From Semisulcospira habei (lineage: Eukaryota > Mollusca > Gastropoda > Semisulcospiridae), in NCBI GenBank assembly GCA_036245525.1, contig BTPG01000001.1, forward strand, positions 177,768,611-177,832,610: DNA of 64,000 bases, in the 5' to 3' direction. How positions within the stretch are numbered: the first letter of the stretch is position 1; every line of letters begins with the position of its first letter. The translations under genes were made by a program, and so were the position numbers. Positions 43,293 through 54,149 of this stretch are shown here, piece by piece. The notes under the pieces were generated by a model that worked only from the letters and a program-made list of their open reading frames with translations, had not been told where the DNA came from and did no database searches.

Positions 43293-43305
43293 ACTTTTTT
43301 TTTAT

Positions 43306-43536
43306 TTACATAGAAACATTTTCAGGAATAATTCCTTGCTTAACGAGAAAGTCTTTTGTAGCAATTGACGCTGTTACAACAGCTACTAGCTTAGTCGTAT
43401 CTTCGAAGTCTAATCTACTCAAGTCTGCCGATTTCATTTTGAGAAGACTTTTTCCCAGCATAGAATAAGAAACGGCTAGTCTGCTTATTATGGCAGAGTG
43501 ATGGACAAGGTTCATTATGTTCTTTGTGTCACTCAT
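43306..43536 (-). CDS. Old Polinton: 76-aa hydrophobic protein, still open
   Basis: All 76 codons are open and closely match 23084-23314 (KSLLKMKSADLSRLDFED). This is the only old-copy gene I find unbroken, though it can no longer act in a complete element. Confidence 0.75.
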   Translation of the reverse strand: MSDTKNIMNLVHHSAIISRLAVSYSMLGKSLLKMKSADLSRLDFEDTTKLVAVVTASIATKDFLVKQGIIPENVSM

Positions 43537-43571
43537 TTTCTAATGCAATAAAAATTAAAATATAAATTTAT

Positions 43572-44033
43572 TCACTGCATGAAAAATGGATCAAAAGGTT
43601 TTGACGCTGCTGGTAATGTTGAGACTTCTTCTTTTATTTTTGGAGTGTCTAATTTTTTAGACACTGTTAGAGTGTGTGGTTTGCATTTTTTTCCATAGCC
43701 TGTACCCTACGTAACCAAATCCTACAACAAATCCACCAACTATATATTTTGTTATTTCGGGTTTAGACTGATGGGTGGCAGGTTCAGTTGATAATCTCTC
43801 ACTTTGTTGAGGGTGTTAGTAGCACGGTTGTTGGGGTTGGGGCCGGGGTTGTTGATGGCGGGCCAGTTACAGGATCCTTTTGTGCTAAGGCCTGAAGCTG
43901 TAATTTTTCTTGTCTGTTATATTCGGCTATTCTTTTCTTGACCTCAATTCTGCCAGGGCTTTTAGCCTTAGTCACAGTTTGAACCTGCATCATGGCAGGT
44001 TCAGGGCTCAGTTGTGGGGTCCATTCGGTCCAT
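43572..44033 (-). pseudogene. Old Polinton: 131-aa-type small membrane protein
   Basis: Start near 44033. SPGRIEVKKRIAEYNRQ is conserved. Frame is lost after the proline-rich part near 43800. The membrane segment (VGGFVVGFGYVGYR-type) is readable in another frame, and the conserved stop region is near 43572. Confidence 0.85.
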
Positions 44034-44046
44034 TTTTTTTTCTGTT

Positions 44047-44480
44047 ATAAAATTATTGGTGAAAAATCAATATGACTCCCAGAAACAAGCAAAGTTACCA
44101 CAGGTGCAAGGTAATTGCCAAACTTGTAATACATGACGCATGCTAATTTACCAATTGAATTACAAATGACAGGATTGCTTTCGAGATCATGTGTGAGATT
44201 TTCAATGTCTACAGGAAGGACGTGACTCACAGCTTTTGTGTATAGGCACAGGAGAGATCGACTCAGATCACGAGTCATTAGTGAACCAATGTAATTGTCG
44301 TACTTTGCTTAATTAACTCGTCGGCTGAGAGTGATTCTTTATCTTCAGTTGTGTATTGTTTTCCGAGATAAGCTTTTGATTTGCCTGAAACAATTACCGA
44401 GATAAGATGTTCTTTTTTCGAGTCTGTTTATTTTCTACCATGTTCATTTCACTCAACAGAAGAAGTTCGTCCTGGTTCAT
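44047..44480 (-). pseudogene. Old Polinton: 171-aa-type first gene
   Basis: ATG at 44480 (MNQDELLLLSEMNMVE). Frameshift and stop near 44400; the conserved half is readable at 44278-44047 (MTRDLSRSLLCLYTKAVS, GKLACVMYYKFGNYLAP). It marks the right end of the recognisable old Polinton. Confidence 0.85.
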
Positions 44481-44499
44481 TTTATAATAAAAAAAGTGA

Positions 44500-45030
44500 A
44501 ACAAAATTCCACTTACCTTTGCCTCCAGAAGAGTGCATTTAACTCTTGACAGCCCATTTTAAATGAAAAATTTCTGTGGTCGTCTACACTGCACCAAACC
44601 ACATGTCAAAATCCAAAATTGTTAGCTCTCAGGTGTAGTTTGTGTTTGTGTGCTGGGTTTTATTCGGGAAAGACGGTCAATAAAATTATTCATCAGGCAT
44701 GCTAAGCCACATTTTAGGCTCAATCTAGTTTGAAGCAGACGCTTTACTTGTCTCTAACAAAACCTGTTTCAGTCAAGACATAACGTATGTTGTTTAATAT
44801 CAAGTGCCGGTTGGCACTCACTTGGCAGTGGACTTGAATTGTCTTACGAATCAATTACGGTGTCATGTGCAGTAATCCTGTCCCACCGGAGGGCCTCCTC
44901 GTTAAAGCAAACATACCTGACACAGTCGGTGCTATTTATGCCGATTATTAGCTTTGCACCCGAATAATTGATTTATAACTCACTCAGCACCTTGGCCAAG
45001 TGAGAGCCAAGTGGAACTTCATACGTTACT
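44500..45030. other. Intergenic, nothing recognised
   Basis: The old Polinton's terminal repeat would be expected here, but no match to the young element's TIR is visible. Confidence 0.45.
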
Positions 45031-45039
45031 TACAGGTTG

Positions 45040-45305
45040 CAATGCCATATGTGGCAGGCGCAGCAATACCATACGCGAAAATGTCATACGCAGCATGTGC
45101 GCAATGCCATACGTAGCATACGCAGCATATGCGGCATGTGCAGCATACGCGTCATGTGCAGCAATGCCATACGCGGCATGTGCGACATATGTGGCATGTG
45201 TGACATACGCGGCAAGACCATATGCAGCATGTGCGGCAAGACCATACGCGGCAAGACCATACGTGGCAATGCCATACGTGGCACACGTAGCATACGCCAT
45301 AGAGC
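45040..45305. repeat. Degenerate 9-bp-period tandem repeat
   Basis: Irregular array of CATACGCGG-, CATATGCAG- and CATGTGCGG-like units, often in GCAATGCCATACG or GCAAGACCATACG contexts. The period is mainly a multiple of three and the unit nearly self-complementary, so several frames on both strands stay open (MPYVAYAAYAACAAY-type). I do not regard any as a gene. Confidence 0.85.
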
Positions 45306-45562
45306 AAAAAAAGATGTAGTCAAACCCCGACACAACAGAACCTGTTCGACCAAACTTGAGTGAGAGCTAAAATAAAATAGACTCACCAGGTTTTTTTTCT
45401 CATCAATTATGCATAAAGTTTTGGAAAGTCAGAGATCACACTAGTCTCAGGCATGACCGGATAGGACTGATCGTTGCTGGTTAGTGTAAAATTTCCAGGT
45501 TAGGGTTGTTGATTGCCGGATGACTCAATGTTTATCGGTTAGAAGTGTTGGTTACCGGATGA

Positions 45563-45958
45563 TTGATTGATTGATTGTACATTGCTTAACGTCCCGACAG
45601 CAACAAGGCTTTCTCAGGACGTGCCTGCACTGCTTGTGAAAAAAAAAAAAAAAAAATAATAAACAGAACATTGAATGTATGTCGCCAGCCGGTCAAATAC
45701 GTTAAATAAACCTAACAAATGGGGCTAAATAAAGCTAAGACCATTTAGCAACACACATCCAATATCAAGAGCTACAGGCAGTGCAGACAGTAGGGAGAGT
45801 TTTAAAAAGGCAAATACAGGTGAATGGACCTCGGGTAGAGAGAAACACATGCCCCAGAATAGAGAGAAAAACTCACCCTGTGGGGCTGACCAGGGTGACC
45901 CTGGGAACTAAAAAGTACCTAACCCCACCCAAGTCCCCCAGGGCAGACCCGGGTGGGG
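45563..45958 (-). mobile_element. SINE (copy 2)
   Basis: Inverted paralogue of 12888-13271, flanked by an exact 13-bp duplication GGTTACCGGATGA (45550-45562 and 45959-45971). Its A run at 45640-45657 is expanded. Confidence 0.93.
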
Positions 45959-45971
45959 GGTTACCGGATGA

Positions 45972-48360
45972 GCTGTTATAATTTATGCATGGTGCTGTTT
46001 TGCCGGTTGAGCTGTTATGACATCAGCTCTGCCATGTTGGGCGCGTTGGGTAGGCAGTGTGTGTGTTTGCGTTAGTGTGTGTGTGTTTGTTTGTTAGTGT
46101 GTGTGTGTGGAGGGAGGGAGGGGGGTGGCGAACAGATGAAACGGGAGCCAGTTTGACGCAATAAAAGACTGACTTGAGCCCGTAATGGGTGTCGAGTTTA
46201 GCATGTGGGGTGTATACTGTAACTGGTGGCTGCAACGCGTAGCAAAGATTAAACTACACAGGCATCCGATTTGCACAACTAGAGTAATTTTTGGAAAAAG
46301 TTAGTAACCTATCCAGCCGTTTGTAAGTTTGTTATCGGGTGTCTGTATATAGTGCAATGACCGCTGATTTAGGTGCACTGACTTTAGTAGTCTAGAGTGC
46401 ATGCAAATATCTTTAAAAATAGACCTGACGACAAACTTATTGCTGAACATCGATCATGGTCATTTTATTTTAAAATCATCAGTGTTTTGAGATGGTGGGC
46501 CGGTGGCGGGTCAACGATAGGTCATTGCCAAAATTGCTGTAATTTGGAGGGTTTTTTTTTTGTTGTTTTTTTTTTAATTTTAATTTTTTTTAAAAAACAT
46601 TTTTTTAAATTTTGGAGTGTTTTGTAATCTCCTATTGTTTATCTCTATATACATCCCTATAGGAGGGGGCAGGGGATCTAAATGTGTCAGCTTTGAGCAA
46701 TTCCTGTTTGTAAAAGCTGAATCGGTCTCAAGGACTGATGACTGTCAACCATGATAACGCTTCAACTAAAGACCAACCCAACGTTTATTGTGTGTGTGCT
46801 GATCAGCCTTTTCTGTAGATCACATAAAAAACCGCTTCATGGTACGTAGTTCAATGTCAAATTCTGTGAGGAAAACGAGCAGCTTTCAAAAACCCTTTTT
46901 CTCACACCCACACACACACACACCCACATGCATGCATGTACAGAGAGCATGAGCCAGAAGAAATGAGAGTACTAATAGTTTAATAAAAATGTGGCAGCTG
47001 CTTTCTGTATCTGTACAAGGAATGATAGGAAAAAGTGCTAGCCTCTCACACACTGAAAGCGTTTCTACATGCACTATACTTAAACAATACAACTGCCAAG
47101 TTCATCAGCTTTATGCAAAATTTATCCACAGAAAGATTTTGAACACAAGTATATAAAAAAAAGTAGAAGTATTGCAACTCATACACATGTGCAGGCGTGT
47201 GGGTGTGAGGGAGAGAGATAGAGAGCTGATTTACAGTGTCCGATCAACAAACATAATATGATGAACGACTGTGCTTTCCACATATGGCCTTGTACCAGTA
47301 TAGACACCTGAACACCACTTGAAACAAAACTACTTCCCACAAAGTAAAAAATACATCAAAACAGATGCTGCAAATAATTAACCTGAAAGCCATACATGTG
47401 TCATTCACTCAAACACACGCACACACACTTTAATAGAATCACATGCACAGACTTTAAACTTCCAGAACTAAATGACTTCCACTGAAAGAATGTTAGTCAT
47501 GTAGCTCTGGGAGTTCAAAGGTTAAACTTACTATAACTAAATCTGAAAATGGAAATAATGATACACTTGCAGTGTTCATGCAGTTAGCAAAGTGAGCAAG
47601 CATAATCTTGTACGTGTGTATCACATCTGTAATACGTGGGCCAATATATGTTATATATAGTCAGTACAGCTGAGCTGACACACTTTTCCGAGGATCAAAT
47701 CCCCAGCCCTTTCTGGACAACAAGCTGCACAAAGGTATGGATGTGGAAAACATGCATATGACAAGTGAAGAAGAATTGTGAAGAAATGTTCCAGTGTTCA
47801 GAACGGGTCAAAGACAGCGGGGTCTAATATGTCTTGCATAAGTTACGGTGGATGGCTAGATTTTTGCTAGAACACCTGTGTCATAAATTTAAAAGAAATT
47901 TTTATTTAAAAAAAATGGCTTTGCAGACTTATTGTAGGAACTCTTGTTGAACAGAAAAGCTCACAACCAACATGGAATCAAAGCCCATAGGCACTTTGGG
48001 TAAAAAATTGGATGATCGTCGGCAGTAGAAAGACGGCAGCGTCTGTCACCATCCACATTCGAAGTGTGAGAAAATTGTCTGCAGGCAAATTTTCTGTAAA
48101 TCCCAAACAATTTCAATAATGCTAATGTTTACAGATAGTGAAAGCTGGCCCAAACATTTTATTCTTTTGTTCGTCTTTCATGTCCTGCTGTGATATATCT
48201 TGTAGTATCGAACAATGTTATCTTGAAAGAAATAACAGTCATCAACTCCGCAAACATATCTGAATCTAGCAAGTCTGCATAGTACTCACTGTTCATATTC
48301 CTGTCTTAAAGCTGAGCTTTAGTCTTTTTGTTCTGTCCCGCACATGTTTTGGACCCAGCT
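45972..48360. other. No coding region supported; possible 3' UTR of the minus-strand gene
   Basis: Contains GT microsatellites (46050-46110), a T-rich tract (46550-46610) and CA tracts (46903-46923). The sequence just below 48365 could be the 3' UTR of the exon there; TTTATT (minus AATAAA) occurs near 47900. No ORF resembles a protein. Confidence 0.4.
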
Positions 48361-48364
48361 AGGG

Positions 48365-48631
48365 CTATACATTGCTGCTAAGTCGGTCAAACTGCTCACT
48401 GAGTTGGCGGAGTTTGAACTCCATCAGCTCTGGGTCCATACAAGGCACGCAGTCATATCGGCCAGTGCACACATAACATGAGATACACTGCTGTCGCAAG
48501 TGAATCTCTAACAGCTTTACGTAGGCCCCCACACGAACATATTCTGTAGCAGATGATACTGACAAATAGCTGGATGATACATTTGAGAGGCAACCACCAT
48601 GTGCACCTGTGGAATAGGGCCGTGACAACTG
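48365..48631 (-). CDS. Probable last coding exon of an unrecognised gene
   Basis: On the minus strand, after a candidate acceptor (attccataacag), the frame ends in a compact conserved-looking segment: EYVRVGAYVKLLEIHLRQQ, then a C-x2-C-x2-C-x5-C-x2-C cluster (CISCYVCTGRYDCVPC), then MDPELMEFKLRQLSEQFDRL and stop. A later acceptor (ctgctacag, before AATATG) is possible but gives a different phase. The phase-0 start fits the exon at 53663-53829 if no exon lies between. I do not recognise the protein. Confidence 0.45.
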   Translation of the reverse strand, partial: QLSRPYSTGAHGGCLSNVSSSYLSVSSATEYVRVGAYVKLLEIHLRQQCISCYVCTGRYDCVPCMDPELMEFKLRQLSEQFDRLSSNV

Positions 48632-48759
48632 CTGTTATGGAATACAGATGCAGGCAGTACGGCTCTCAAGTGGTCCGGCTGGTTTTTGTCAGTATCGTCT
48701 GCTATGGGATAAGTTCCTGTGTAAGCCTTAAATGAACCTTCCTGTTTCGGACCCGCTTT

Positions 48760-51200
48760 GGATTCGGGTCTGGTTCGTATCGGATTTGTGTTTATGGGTT
48801 GGCGCCTTAAGTAGAGCTGCCGGACTTCAGTGTATCACATGCTGTCCCCACGATGTGCACTAAACTGGCCTCCAAAGCTGATGTGTGCCTTATAAAGGCT
48901 GACGGCGTTCAAACTCAGTTTGTGAGTTCAGCGTCCTAGCTTGGTATTTCAGAAACATGTGCGGGACTGAACAAAAGGGCTGATTCTCAGCTTTAAGCAA
49001 TCTGTGATTCCACCCAAAAAGACCTCACACACCAGTGTCCTGTGTTCTTCACACTGCCAGTCAAAGAAAATAAATAATGCTGTCATTTTTTAATGTGAAA
49101 AAGCCATTCTAATTCTGGCCAGTTGTCTACTACTCCTGTCTCAGTAAAGTTATTCGAAGCACATAAAATATCAAACACATCAGTTATCTGTTTACGTGTA
49201 CATCCTTTTTCATTGATCAGCATCATTTATGTATATTCAGCATTTTCTGTGAAGGAGGTCGAAAATTTACTCTTCTAGCCATTTTGATCTGACCGGCTTG
49301 TAAACCTGTGTCATGACGAAGACAAACCAAATTCTTCAGGTACAATCTGGTGACAATTTTATCTGTAGGCTACCGTGGTCCAACCTGTAAAATTTTGACA
49401 CACTCTTATGTTCAGTTTGCGAGTTATGCACTTTGTAAAAAAAGTTCTCTGACAAAATATATCACCATTGAGTATGCAAGACTTATTAGACCTCAGTGTA
49501 TATTCTAATCTAGACTTCTTATTGCCGCTGAGGATAGAAACTGATGATGATACAAACATGAGCTACTTTTCACATCTGTGCAACTCCAACTCCAATAACA
49601 ATGTATTATGCCTGATCCCCGTTTATTGAAGGGGCTAGGTGCTGCTCAGCCTGCTTGCCTCAGTTTTATACGTAGTATTGAACATTACATGGACTTCTTT
49701 CACCAAAACATTTCTGATTTATGTCGGTGAATGATACGAGATAGATATGAGATGGTGGTCTAACAATGTGGTGTAAACTCCCATCATGTTCTTGTCATCA
49801 AGTTGTTCACTTTAACCATCATAACATAGGATTCATTTATTTTAAAATGTGGGAGTACTCTGCACTAAACTTGAAATCAGCCACAATATGATGTTTCACT
49901 CCTATACTCTGCAACAAAATAGGGGATATTTAGGGCTGAACTTGAATGGTTGAGAATTTTCAATATCAGCAAAATGACGAGTTATTACCCAAATAAATGG
50001 CCTACATTTCTATCACATTGGTTTCGTTGCGCAGGTCACATGGTCAGATTGGGAACCATGAATATGGCTTTGGGGTCCTGCGGTAAAAGTCACATGCAGG
50101 TTACCGGTAGTTCAATTTTGTGTTTTGTTTTCTCTTGTGATAATCATGCTTATGTGTACTTACCGGTATTAAAACTGGTTGTCTCATGTCAGATAATTAT
50201 GCAGCAGTTCACAGGCAACTGATCATAGTTTTTAGCACAGCAAACTGAAAAAAGCTTTAAGTCAATACAAATAACATTCGGAATCACCATCAGACCTAGT
50301 CAGATCGGAAAATAGCTTAACATTGACATAGATGCTGTTGCAGTGTGCTACAGTAAACAAAACATTTTAATTTGTATCGTCAGAGTTACCAATGTATCAC
50401 CAGTGCACTGTAAATAAACACTTTGATATGACTGCAGCAGAACATCATAACCCATTAAACTACATGAAACACACTTTAAAATTTTGACAACAGTTCTGTT
50501 GTACATGTACTGAGAGAACACTACTTGTACGGTTTAGTTAGTGGAGTGCAGAGTGAAAACATCAGTCAAACGTGGTGTCACATCACCTAAAAAAAAGAGT
50601 GTTTAAAAGGGTTGGGTCCCAAAGGTGTACCTTCAGCTTAGCCGCAGAGCAGGTGCCGCTATGCTTTTGCGCCGACGATTTGGATTCAAATGACTCATCG
50701 GGACTGCACATGCTTATATAGGCTGGCCGACGATTTAAGAGAAGAAAGTTGTCTATAGATATATCTGGAACCTGAAAACTGTCTGAATTATTGCCAGCTG
50801 GGTTCCAACATTAAAAGCCAGTTTTATGTATCACAACTTACTTTTTGTCAGTCTTAACAACACGTACTAGTAGATGTCCAATTAAACGCACAGGACAGTG
50901 TTTTCTGACTAGTCTCTTTTGTTTACAGTAATAGTCAATTACTGACTTAAATCTTAAGACTAGTTTGATTTTTCCTTATTCATACTTCTGGTGTGCAGCA
51001 TAAATATGATTGTCAGTTGTCTGTAAATTGTTTCCTATTACCTGAATATGTGTTATAACAACCAGTTTTAATAGCAGCAAATATGACATGATTATCACAA
51101 AAATCTAAACAAGAAAGGCAAAGGTCCAATCTATACGTATGACCTTTGTGACAATACGTAACAGGATGGCTTCTGCACCAGCAAAATCCTTGTTTTCTCT
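48760..51200. other. Intronic or intergenic, nothing recognised
   Basis: No exon-like open frames with convincing splice sites, and no repeat recognised from elsewhere in the window. It would be intron of the minus-strand gene if the exons at 48365 and 53663 belong together. Confidence 0.4.
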
Positions 51201-51369
51201 AAATTTAATCAGTTTTCACACGTCTGTCAAACACCCGTGACCCTTGACCTTTAAAAGTTTAAGATGAGTCAAATAAGTGTACAAATTTAATCAGTTTTCA
51301 CACGTCTGTCAAACACCCGTGACCCTTGACCTTTAAAAGTTTAAGATGAGTCAACTAAATAAGTGTACA
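51201..51369. repeat. 82-bp tandem duplication
   Basis: The unit aaatttaatcagttttcaca ... gatgagtcaa-ataagtgtac at 51201-51282 is repeated nearly exactly at 51283-51368, with a 4-bp insertion (ctaa) in the second copy. Confidence 0.93.
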
Positions 51370-52060
51370 TAGGAAGGTGTAATCATCTTTCAGCTATCTT
51401 TGTGCGAAATTTGATTAAAAAGTTTGCACTACTGTTGATAATAAATACAATACTTTCAAAAATTGGCATTTTACAAACATGTGTCGACCTCTTGTGACCC
51501 TTGCAAGAGGTCATCCAAATTAGTATGCATAAATAGGTCTTAACATCAGGTATCTCTGTACCAAGTTTGGGTTTGAAGTTGTGAATAGTATTTGAGAAAA
51601 AAACATCTTTTGTCAAGATTCCATATAGCTATTTTTGACCCATTTCCTGATCCCCTGTGACCTTGACCTTTGTGAGAAAAAAATGCTTAGGGCTTAACGT
51701 CTTATGTCCACCACGAAGGTGATTTCAAAGACGGGGCAGCGAAAAAGGGTCTGAACAAATTTTGACCCAAGCTGGATTCGAACCCGGGACCTTTCAGCGA
51801 ACACCGTTACCACCGAGCCACCCAGCTCCCCTCCTTTGTGAGAGGTCACTCAAACTGGTATGTTTAGAAAGGTCTTGCCACAAAGTATCCTTGGGCCAAG
51901 TTTAAAGACAGTGGCTTGAATAGTCTCTGAGAAAATGCCAACGTTAAAGTTTACCACGGACGATGGATGACAGACAACGGACGGATGACCACTAGCCCAA
52001 AACACACTCACTTTTGCTTCGCACATGAGCCAAAAACATACTCACTTTTGCTTCGCAAGT
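51370..52060 (+). repeat. Dispersed molluscan-type repeat, copy 1 (SINE-interrupted)
   Basis: Alignable by eye with 62985-63600: the gcatAaataggtctta, tcaggtatctctgtaccaag, gtgaccttgacctttgtgag, ggtcttgccacaaagtatc, and aagtttaccac-gac blocks come in the same order. Non-coding. A tRNA-SINE interrupts it at 51678-51832. Confidence 0.85.
51678..51832 (-). mobile_element. tRNA-derived SINE with A and B boxes
   Basis: Flanked by the exact 11-bp duplication CCTTTGTGAGA (51667-51677 and 51833-51843). Minus strand: GGGTGGCTCGGTGGTAACGG matches a pol III A box, and GGTTCGAATCC about 30 bases on is a perfect B box. The paralogous repeat at 63400-63440 lacks it, giving an empty site. Confidence 0.93.
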
Positions 52061-52680
52061 GAGCCAACAAAACTGAAATGATTTTCATAAACCTGCATGC
52101 GACTTTTACCACAGGACCCCAATGCCATATTCATGGCTCCCAAACAGACCACGCCACCTGCACAACAAAAGCAATGTAGTGGAAAAACTAACAATTAAAA
52201 AAATTGTCAACCATCCAAGTTGAAATCTTAATATCCACTACTATTTTGCACAGTGTTCAGAAATGTTTCACACAAGAACTGCATAAAGAGTGATCATTTT
52301 CCCTATGTCTGTTTATGTACAAGGACACTAAGCACACTTCCATTTGAATTGCTCCTTGTATCGATATGGCTTTCTTCCAGTTATTACCAATGGACATCTG
52401 CCTCATACAACAGCAGGACCATTATATCTGACAATTCATACATGTACATGGACTGACTAGTACTCACTGACAAATACTACAGCAGTTACTCTTTTGATTT
52501 TTCTTTTTCTCTTGAATAATTGCACAATGCAGCTACACTGTGAAGCACATAGGTTTGCAGACACTATGTACGGAGGATAGGGTTCCAAAGAACAACTAGT
52601 GCACAGACTGAGGTGTGACATGCACAATGCTTGAATAGGTTGCCACCGGGATACAGTGCAGACAATGCTCAACCCTTGTG
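52060..52680. other. Nothing recognised
   Basis: No coding or repeat feature supported; short ORFs lack domains. Confidence 0.4.
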
Positions 52681-52683
52681 GCT

Positions 52684-52860
52684 ATAACCCAGTTAACTCC
52701 ATAGCCATATTTTCAAATTTTGGAGATGTCAACTAACGACTATGTACCAGTTGCAGGAGATGGATCATGATAATTCAAGGGTAGTGTCAGATTATCTGGC
52801 ACTACCCTTGAATTATCATGGTTGATATATCTCCTGCTGTAGTGCATCGGGGCTAATGAG
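52684..52860. mobile_element. Fold-back (MITE-like) element, copy 1
   Basis: TAACCCAGTTAAC at the left end; core arms gataattcaagggtagtg and cactacccttgaattatc with a tiny loop; outer GGAGATGGATCATG pairs with catggttgatatatctcc. Same family at 56238, 57497 and 62401. Confidence 0.85.
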
Positions 52861-52869
52861 ATAATATAT

Positions 52870-53640
52870 ACTGATGTGCGTCTTCAGCAAAATGAACTAC
52901 ATCGATACTGGATTCAATTCACAGTCCACCATTCAGCCCAAACTATCTGCGAGAGGCACGTATTGTCACAAGCCCTTGCAGGCTGCAGAACTAGTAACAG
53001 TATCCTCTGATGAAAAGAGATCATCTCAGATAAGCCTATGACTGAGCATCACATTCAAACATTACTGTATGCCCTACCTCCAAACAGCGCATGAAGATTT
53101 GTATGATTAAAGAAAAAAAATCTCTCTTTAATGTATTGTGATAGTTATTTCTACATCTCTTCAATGTATTGTGATACGTTATTTCTAGGCAAATAGGGGA
53201 AAGACAGAATATTTTACAACATACATTTTAGCACCAAGCATGTACATGAATTCATGTCTTGAGTCATCAAAATACTCACAGTCTTCTTACACAAACATGC
53301 ATCAAAATGGAGTGATGTAAACTTTACAAAGAAATGTAATTTATGACCACTTTTTCAAATGGCTGTGACCATGGCTAAAAAGTTAGCTATTGCAGTGAAA
53401 ACGAGCAATACATATGAACACACAGGCAATTGTCTGGGGAAAGAACGACAGCAGAAAGCCTCACTATGGTTCCAACTTCTCAATAGCTATTGCGCATGCA
53501 GCCACTGGAACTGTTTACAGTATAAGTACCAGGGGGGTTAATATGCTGTAATGTAACTGGTGCTCTCCACAAGAGTGATCTCATGACTGCTATCTCCTGG
53601 TCAGCAAAAGGTTGCATGGGCTGAAGCCAAACTTAGCCAA
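52870..53640. other. Intronic or intergenic, nothing recognised
   Basis: AT-rich with a short local duplication (ctttaatgtattgtgata near 53130 and 53160). No exon supported. Confidence 0.4.
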
Positions 53641-53662
53641 ACATGTGCGAGCCAAGTCTCAC

Positions 53663-53829
53663 GTTGGCTTTATACAGTATGAGAGTATCATACCCCAGCA
53701 ACAAAACATCTTCGAGACCATGACGGCCACAGTAAGACAACACACAGCCATGCTCGGGACCACTGCGACCATCTTGGGCCCAAGGACCTTTGCTCACTGG
53801 ATAGTTATAGTTGCCACTGAACACATGGA
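53663..53829 (-). CDS. Internal exon of an unrecognised host gene
   Basis: Minus strand: strong acceptor (ctccctctcttcag) before TCCATGTG and donor AAC|GTGAGA. It starts with two bases of a split codon and ends on a codon boundary. The peptide HVFSGNYNYPVSKGPWAQDG, then GPEHGCVLSYCGRHGLEDVL and LLGYDTLILYKAN, looks like folded protein. Phase matches the exon at 54043-54143 exactly. I cannot name the family. Confidence 0.55.
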
Positions 53830-54042
53830 CTGAAGAGAGGGAGTGCACTGAGTGTACCTAAATCAGCCAGCAAATGGGAGCCATTTCATGGAAATGTTCT
53901 CTTGAAGATTTAGCAATGTAAGAACAACTATCACTGCAAGACAGCATTTCCCAATCTTGAAGTAGTACATGTAGATATAATGTTGCGACAAAATTCTGAT
54001 GGAACAAGTCCGAATTTGCTCTGACATGACGGTAGCACATAC

Positions 54043-54143
54043 CCATGCAACACGTGCAGCAGACATAATCCTCTGTTGCTGACCTCCGTTGCTGGTCCTC
54101 TATTCCAAAGCACTCACACCCCTCACCATAATACAACACTCCC
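54043..54143 (-). CDS. Internal exon of the same unrecognised gene
   Basis: Minus strand: acceptor tttcactcacag then GGGAGTG; donor ATGG|GTATGTG. 101 bases, with one split base at each end, in phase with the next exon. The peptide is Cys-rich: VLYYGEGCECFGIEDQQRRS then ATEDYVCCTCCM. Upstream exons were not identified with certainty. Confidence 0.5.
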
Positions 54144-54149
54144 CTGTGA

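Larger units (their letters stand above)
9785..44530 (+). mobile_element. Old, decayed Polinton/Maverick (two pieces split by later insertions)
   Basis: Pieces 9785-21882 and 42739-about 44500 form one element: they hold non-overlapping halves of the gene set of the young Polinton at 21929-36936, in the same relative order but inverted to it, and they meet inside the integrase gene at a duplicated CCAAA. Almost every gene has frameshifts or stops. Its left end is truncated inside the penton-like gene where it abuts a Gypsy remnant. No terminal inverted repeat was recognised at its right end near 44500. Insertions inside it are a solo LTR (11133-11980), an L2-like LINE (12578-15011), and the large nested block 21883-42738. 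Confidence 0.9.

Noticed and set aside
45040..45305. CRISPR-like array
   Set aside because: No constant repeat with unique spacers; units are contiguous and degenerate, and the DNA is eukaryotic.
45011..45386. Four overlapping open frames on both strands
   Set aside because: All arise from one 9-bp-period repeat; no start context or domain.
51678..51832. Functional tRNA gene
   Set aside because: A and B boxes are good, but there is no cloverleaf acceptor pairing, and the flanking duplication shows a SINE.
53612..53833. Plus-strand 73-codon frame
   Set aside because: It lies opposite the minus-strand exon with strong splice sites and has no signal of its own.
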